This document shows positions 61,997 to 64,000 of a DNA stretch of 64,000 bases, one piece after another (the first letter of the stretch is position 1; every line of letters starts with the position of its first letter). The DNA comes from Parabacteroides gordonii MS-1 = DSM 23371. Its GTDB lineage: Bacteria > Bacteroidota > Bacteroidia > Bacteroidales > Tannerellaceae. The notes beneath the pieces were generated by a model. It did not search any database. It was not told the origin of the DNA and was given only the letters and a program-made list of their open reading frames with translations. The stretch spans positions 1,043,672-1,107,671 of the forward strand of contig NZ_KQ033920.1 in the NCBI RefSeq assembly GCF_000969825.1. The letters run 5' to 3'. A program made the translations under genes and the position numbers.

Positions 61997-62046
61997 TTGG
62001 TAAAAGAATACAGGCTCTTATTCGTGATCTCTTCCGGAATTAAATC

Positions 62047-62235
62047 TTATACGACATCGTCTTTTTCGTTGAAGTCGTCGGCTTCCTGGTTACCGCCTTC
62101 GATAGTTTCTGTTACGTCCTTGATATCGTCGGCTGTATACGTATTCCCGGTTATAGAATTGTCGACAGACATTCCTTCATCTGTCAGCTCGGAACTTTCG
62201 TCCCACAATGTTTTCATTATCTTTGTCATAACCAT
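62047..62235 (-). CDS. Small acidic hypothetical protein
   Basis: A 62-residue reading frame (or 60 from the ATG at 62229) starting MVMTKIMKTLWDESSELTDEG. The protein is rich in Asp, Glu and Thr (DDIKDVTETIEGGNQEADDFNEKDDVV), soluble and probably disordered. I do not recognise it. There is no promoter match closely upstream. Its length and acidic composition resemble small intracellular proteins often seen in Bacteroidota, but no homology evidence can be given. Its position in a repeat-rich gap is a reason for caution. Confidence 0.4.
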   Translation of the reverse strand: MVMTKIMKTLWDESSELTDEGMSVDNSITGNTYTADDIKDVTETIEGGNQEADDFNEKDDVV

Positions 62236-62315
62236 TGATTTTAATTAGTTAATACTTTAGTTTAACAAAGCTGGCAAGGAAATTGTTGTCCCCAGCCGGG
62301 AATTATTCTCCGTAA

Positions 62316-62385
62316 TTGACGGGTGCCGTCAACGGGAGGTGATGACCATCGTCAACGAGGGGTGACGGATGCCGTCAACGGGAAG
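62316..62385. repeat. Three tandem 23-24 bp palindromic repeats after pgl
   Basis: Units at 62316-62339, 62340-62362 and 62363-62385, with consensus TGACGG-ATG-CCGTCAACGGGAGG. The inner parts TTGACGG/CCGTCAA and TGACGG/CCGTCA form small hairpins. They begin right after the pgl stop (62387-62389 on the minus strand) and could act as the 3' end of the zwf-pgl transcript. The sequence 62281-62315 before them is also palindrome-like but degenerate. Confidence 0.8.
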
Positions 62386-62386
62386 A

Positions 62387-63097
62387 CTAGAGCGTCGTAT
62401 AAACGATCGAGTCTACCGCATGAGATAAAATATAGGCCGCCGGCGTGGCATTCACTGCCGAATAGCCCTGTTTCAACTCCTCGATTGCCGGCCCCTTACC
62501 CGCACCTAATACCGGTACAAGCAACGGAGAACCGTTCAGTATGATCGGGCCGGTCATCGTGATACGGAACTGCCCGGTTTCCGGATGCTGCGAAACGGCA
62601 TAATTGCGGCTGTCCGTCAGCAACGGAAGATTATCGGGAAAGATAGAGGCCGTATGCGAATCCCCTCCTATTCCCAGAATGATACAATCGAAATAAGGGA
62701 ACTGGCCGTGGCGGGGCAGATATTCCTTTACAATACGCGAATAACGCATGGCCTCCGTACCCGGCTCCACCTCACCGTGAATACGATGGATATGATCCCG
62801 GGGGATCTGGAGAGGTTCGAACAGCAATTTGTTCGCATGTCCGAAATTACTATCCGGATCGGTCGGGGCCACACAACGTTCGTCTACCCAGAAGAAACGC
62901 AGACTATCCCAATCGATCTTATCTCTGTATTCATCCACCCAAAGGGCGAACATCTTCTTAGCCGTTTCCCCGCCGGAAAGGGCGAGGTTGAACGGCTTTT
63001 GGTCTTCCTTCCGGGCCATATAAGTCATCAACTGACTGGTCAATGCCCGGAGAGCTTCTTTGTTGTCTTTATAATTCTCTATTTTCATACGCTTCAT
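62387..63097 (-). CDS. pgl: 6-phosphogluconolactonase
   Basis: A 236-residue enzyme of the oxidative pentose phosphate pathway (DevB/Pgl type of the sugar phosphate isomerase-like fold). It has LALSGGETAKKMFALW, FFWVDERCVAPTDPDSNFGHA (typical Pgl block) and DCIILGIGGDSHTASIFP with the catalytic-site GxGxDGHTAS-like motif; here Ser replaces Gly in GGDSH. It converts the lactone product of Zwf to 6-phosphogluconate. It starts 3 nt after the zwf stop. Confidence 0.94.
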   Translation of the reverse strand: MKRMKIENYKDNKEALRALTSQLMTYMARKEDQKPFNLALSGGETAKKMFALWVDEYRDKIDWDSLRFFWVDERCVAPTDPDSNFGHANKLLFEPLQIPRDHIHRIHGEVEPGTEAMRYSRIVKEYLPRHGQFPYFDCIILGIGGDSHTASIFPDNLPLLTDSRNYAVSQHPETGQFRITMTGPIILNGSPLLVPVLGAGKGPAIEELKQGYSAVNATPAAYILSHAVDSIVYTTL

Positions 63098-63100
63098 TTT

Positions 63101-64000
63101 TTAGCCGCACGAATCGCAGGGAGCTCCCATCGAATCGGCGCCCAGGTTCATTCTCTCTATCGGCCCGTTCTGTCCGGGTTCATAGAAGTACAGCCGCTTC
63201 GATCCTTCTTCTTTCCAGTGATGCAGGATCGGATCGATAAAACGCCAGCTGGCTTCCAAAGCGTCGCTGCGGGCATACAGGGTCGAATCGCCCAGCATGG
63301 CATCCAATAGCAACCGTTCGTAGGCATCCGGCAAATGAGTCTTTGAAAGCGAGTCGTAACGGAACTCCATTCCGACCTGTTTCACCGTAAATCCGGCTCC
63401 CGGCATCTTCAGCCCGAAACGCAAGGTGATGCTTTCGTCCGGTTGGATACGGATCACAAGCTTATTACAGGAGCTTCCCGAACACTGTCCGGCAAACAAC
63501 TGGTGCGGGGTCGATTTAAAATGGATAACGATCTCCGACGACTTCTCCGGCAGTTTCTTCCCGGTGAAGAAGTAGAACGGTACGCCGCTCCACCGCCAGT
63601 TATCGATAAAGAACTTCATACCGACGTAAGTCTCCGTATTCGAATCGGGAGCCACGTTCTTCTCCTCGCGATAACCGTCGTACTGTCCCCGTACCACCCA
63701 CTCGTTCATTTCGCGGATCGTATAAGGACGGATCGAGCGGAACACCTTCACGATCTCGTCACGGATCGGTTCCGGATCGAACACGGAAGGCGACTCCATC
63801 GCAGCAAAAGCCATCAACTGCATCAGGTGATTCTGTATCATGTCGCGCAAAGCGCCGGCGCCGTCGTAATACTTGCCGCGATTCTCCACCCCCAGCGTCT
63901 CTGAGGCACTGATCTCGATCGAGTCGACATAGTTGCGGTTCCAGAGAGGTTCGAATATGCCGTTCGAGAAACGGAGTACCAGGATGTTCTGCACTGTCTC
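63101..64000 (-). CDS. zwf: Glucose-6-phosphate 1-dehydrogenase, C-terminal part (5' end outside the window)
   Basis: The frame is open to the right edge, so about 300 of roughly 500 residues are present. The segment FSNGIFEPLWNRNYVDSIEISASETLGVENRGKYYD is the dehydrogenase/dimer-domain junction of G6PDH, followed by DMIQNHLMQLMAFAAME and FHSTPH-type residues (IHFKSTPHQLF). The GTG at 63992-63994 is an internal Val. The C terminus ends DSMGAPCDSCG, a short Cys-containing tail that is not typical as far as I know. It forms an operon with pgl, and gnd may lie upstream. Confidence 0.95.
   Translation of the reverse strand, partial: ETVQNILVLRFSNGIFEPLWNRNYVDSIEISASETLGVENRGKYYDGAGALRDMIQNHLMQLMAFAAMESPSVFDPEPIRDEIVKVFRSIRPYTIREMNEWVVRGQYDGYREEKNVAPDSNTETYVGMKFFIDNWRWSGVPFYFFTGKKLPEKSSEIVIHFKSTPHQLFAGQCSGSSCNKLVIRIQPDESITLRFGLKMPGAGFTVKQVGMEFRYDSLSKTHLPDAYERLLLDAMLGDSTLYARSDALEASWRFIDPILHHWKEEGSKRLYFYEPGQNGPIERMNLGADSMGAPCDSCG

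Noticed and set aside
61840-62043. 67-codon plus-strand frame
   Set aside because: Part of it is the 17-bp direct repeat and it resembles no family; no promoter or initiation site of note.

Overview
The window is a chromosomal segment of a Bacteroidota bacterium, most likely order Bacteroidales and plausibly Parabacteroides or a close relative (the genus is inference). Reasons: promoters of the Bacteroidota type (TAnnTTTG at -7, sometimes TTTG or TTG about 20 nt upstream), few Shine-Dalgarno sequences, the rpmB-rpmG-DUF4295 trio, a DUF4835/PorD protein, an E1 alpha-beta fusion, a CzcA-type RND pump fused to an outer-membrane channel, two fucosidase lipoproteins, and the AAA-ATPase/PD-(D/E)XK family typical of gut Bacteroidota. 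I see no rRNA, tRNA, insertion sequence, prophage or CRISPR array.

Layout. 1-6.2 kb: end of ispE, a methyltransferase, mdh, a YgiQ radical SAM protein, ridA-rlmB and a small membrane protein. 6.2-14 kb (minus): a Spy-like secreted protein with a charged tail, then the cluster dnaN, DEDD exonuclease, iron alcohol dehydrogenase, coaBC, DUF4835 and recN. 14.1-14.9 kb: rpmB-rpmG-DUF4295. 15-21.7 kb (plus): nitroreductase, lipoamide dehydrogenase, lipoate ligase, E2, fused E1 and flavodoxin, a 2-oxoacid dehydrogenase unit. 21.7-25.2 kb: two GH29-type fucosidase lipoproteins divergent from an AraC regulator. 25.2-30.3 kb (minus): tsaC-type gene, polyprenyl-phosphate sugar transferase, ClC-CBS channel, fmt, DUF454. 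30.5-36.9 kb (plus): recJ-recQ and two FtsX-type permeases without an ATPase. 37-43 kb: ThuA protein, a second ClC protein, an AAA/PD-(D/E)XK protein and an AspT/YidE-type transporter.

43-51 kb: a periplasmic cyclophilin and a small conserved protein converge on a five-gene minus-strand operon (KamA-like radical SAM protein, DUF2148 Fe-S protein, an unrecognised protein ending in a beta-clamp-binding-like motif, RadA, an FAD dehydrogenase). 51.3-51.8 kb: a candidate small RNA and an HU gene. 52-54.5 kb: an OmpR/PhoR-type two-component pair. 54.5-61.8 kb (minus): an RND-channel fusion pump, its lipoprotein adaptor and a LytS/LytTR-type pair, apparently one operon interrupted by five 41-bp repeats. 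62-64 kb: a small acidic ORF, pgl and the 3' part of zwf.

The most noteworthy signals are the clamp-motif protein in the radA operon, the candidate sRNA before the HU gene, a set of short tandem palindromic repeats at gene ends (44.2, 57.2 and 62.3 kb; at 44.2 kb the repeat supplies the stop codons of two convergent genes), a signal-peptide-like segment inside the RND-channel fusion, and an Asp-to-Asn change in the E2 active-site motif. All functional assignments rest on motif recognition by eye; no searches were run.
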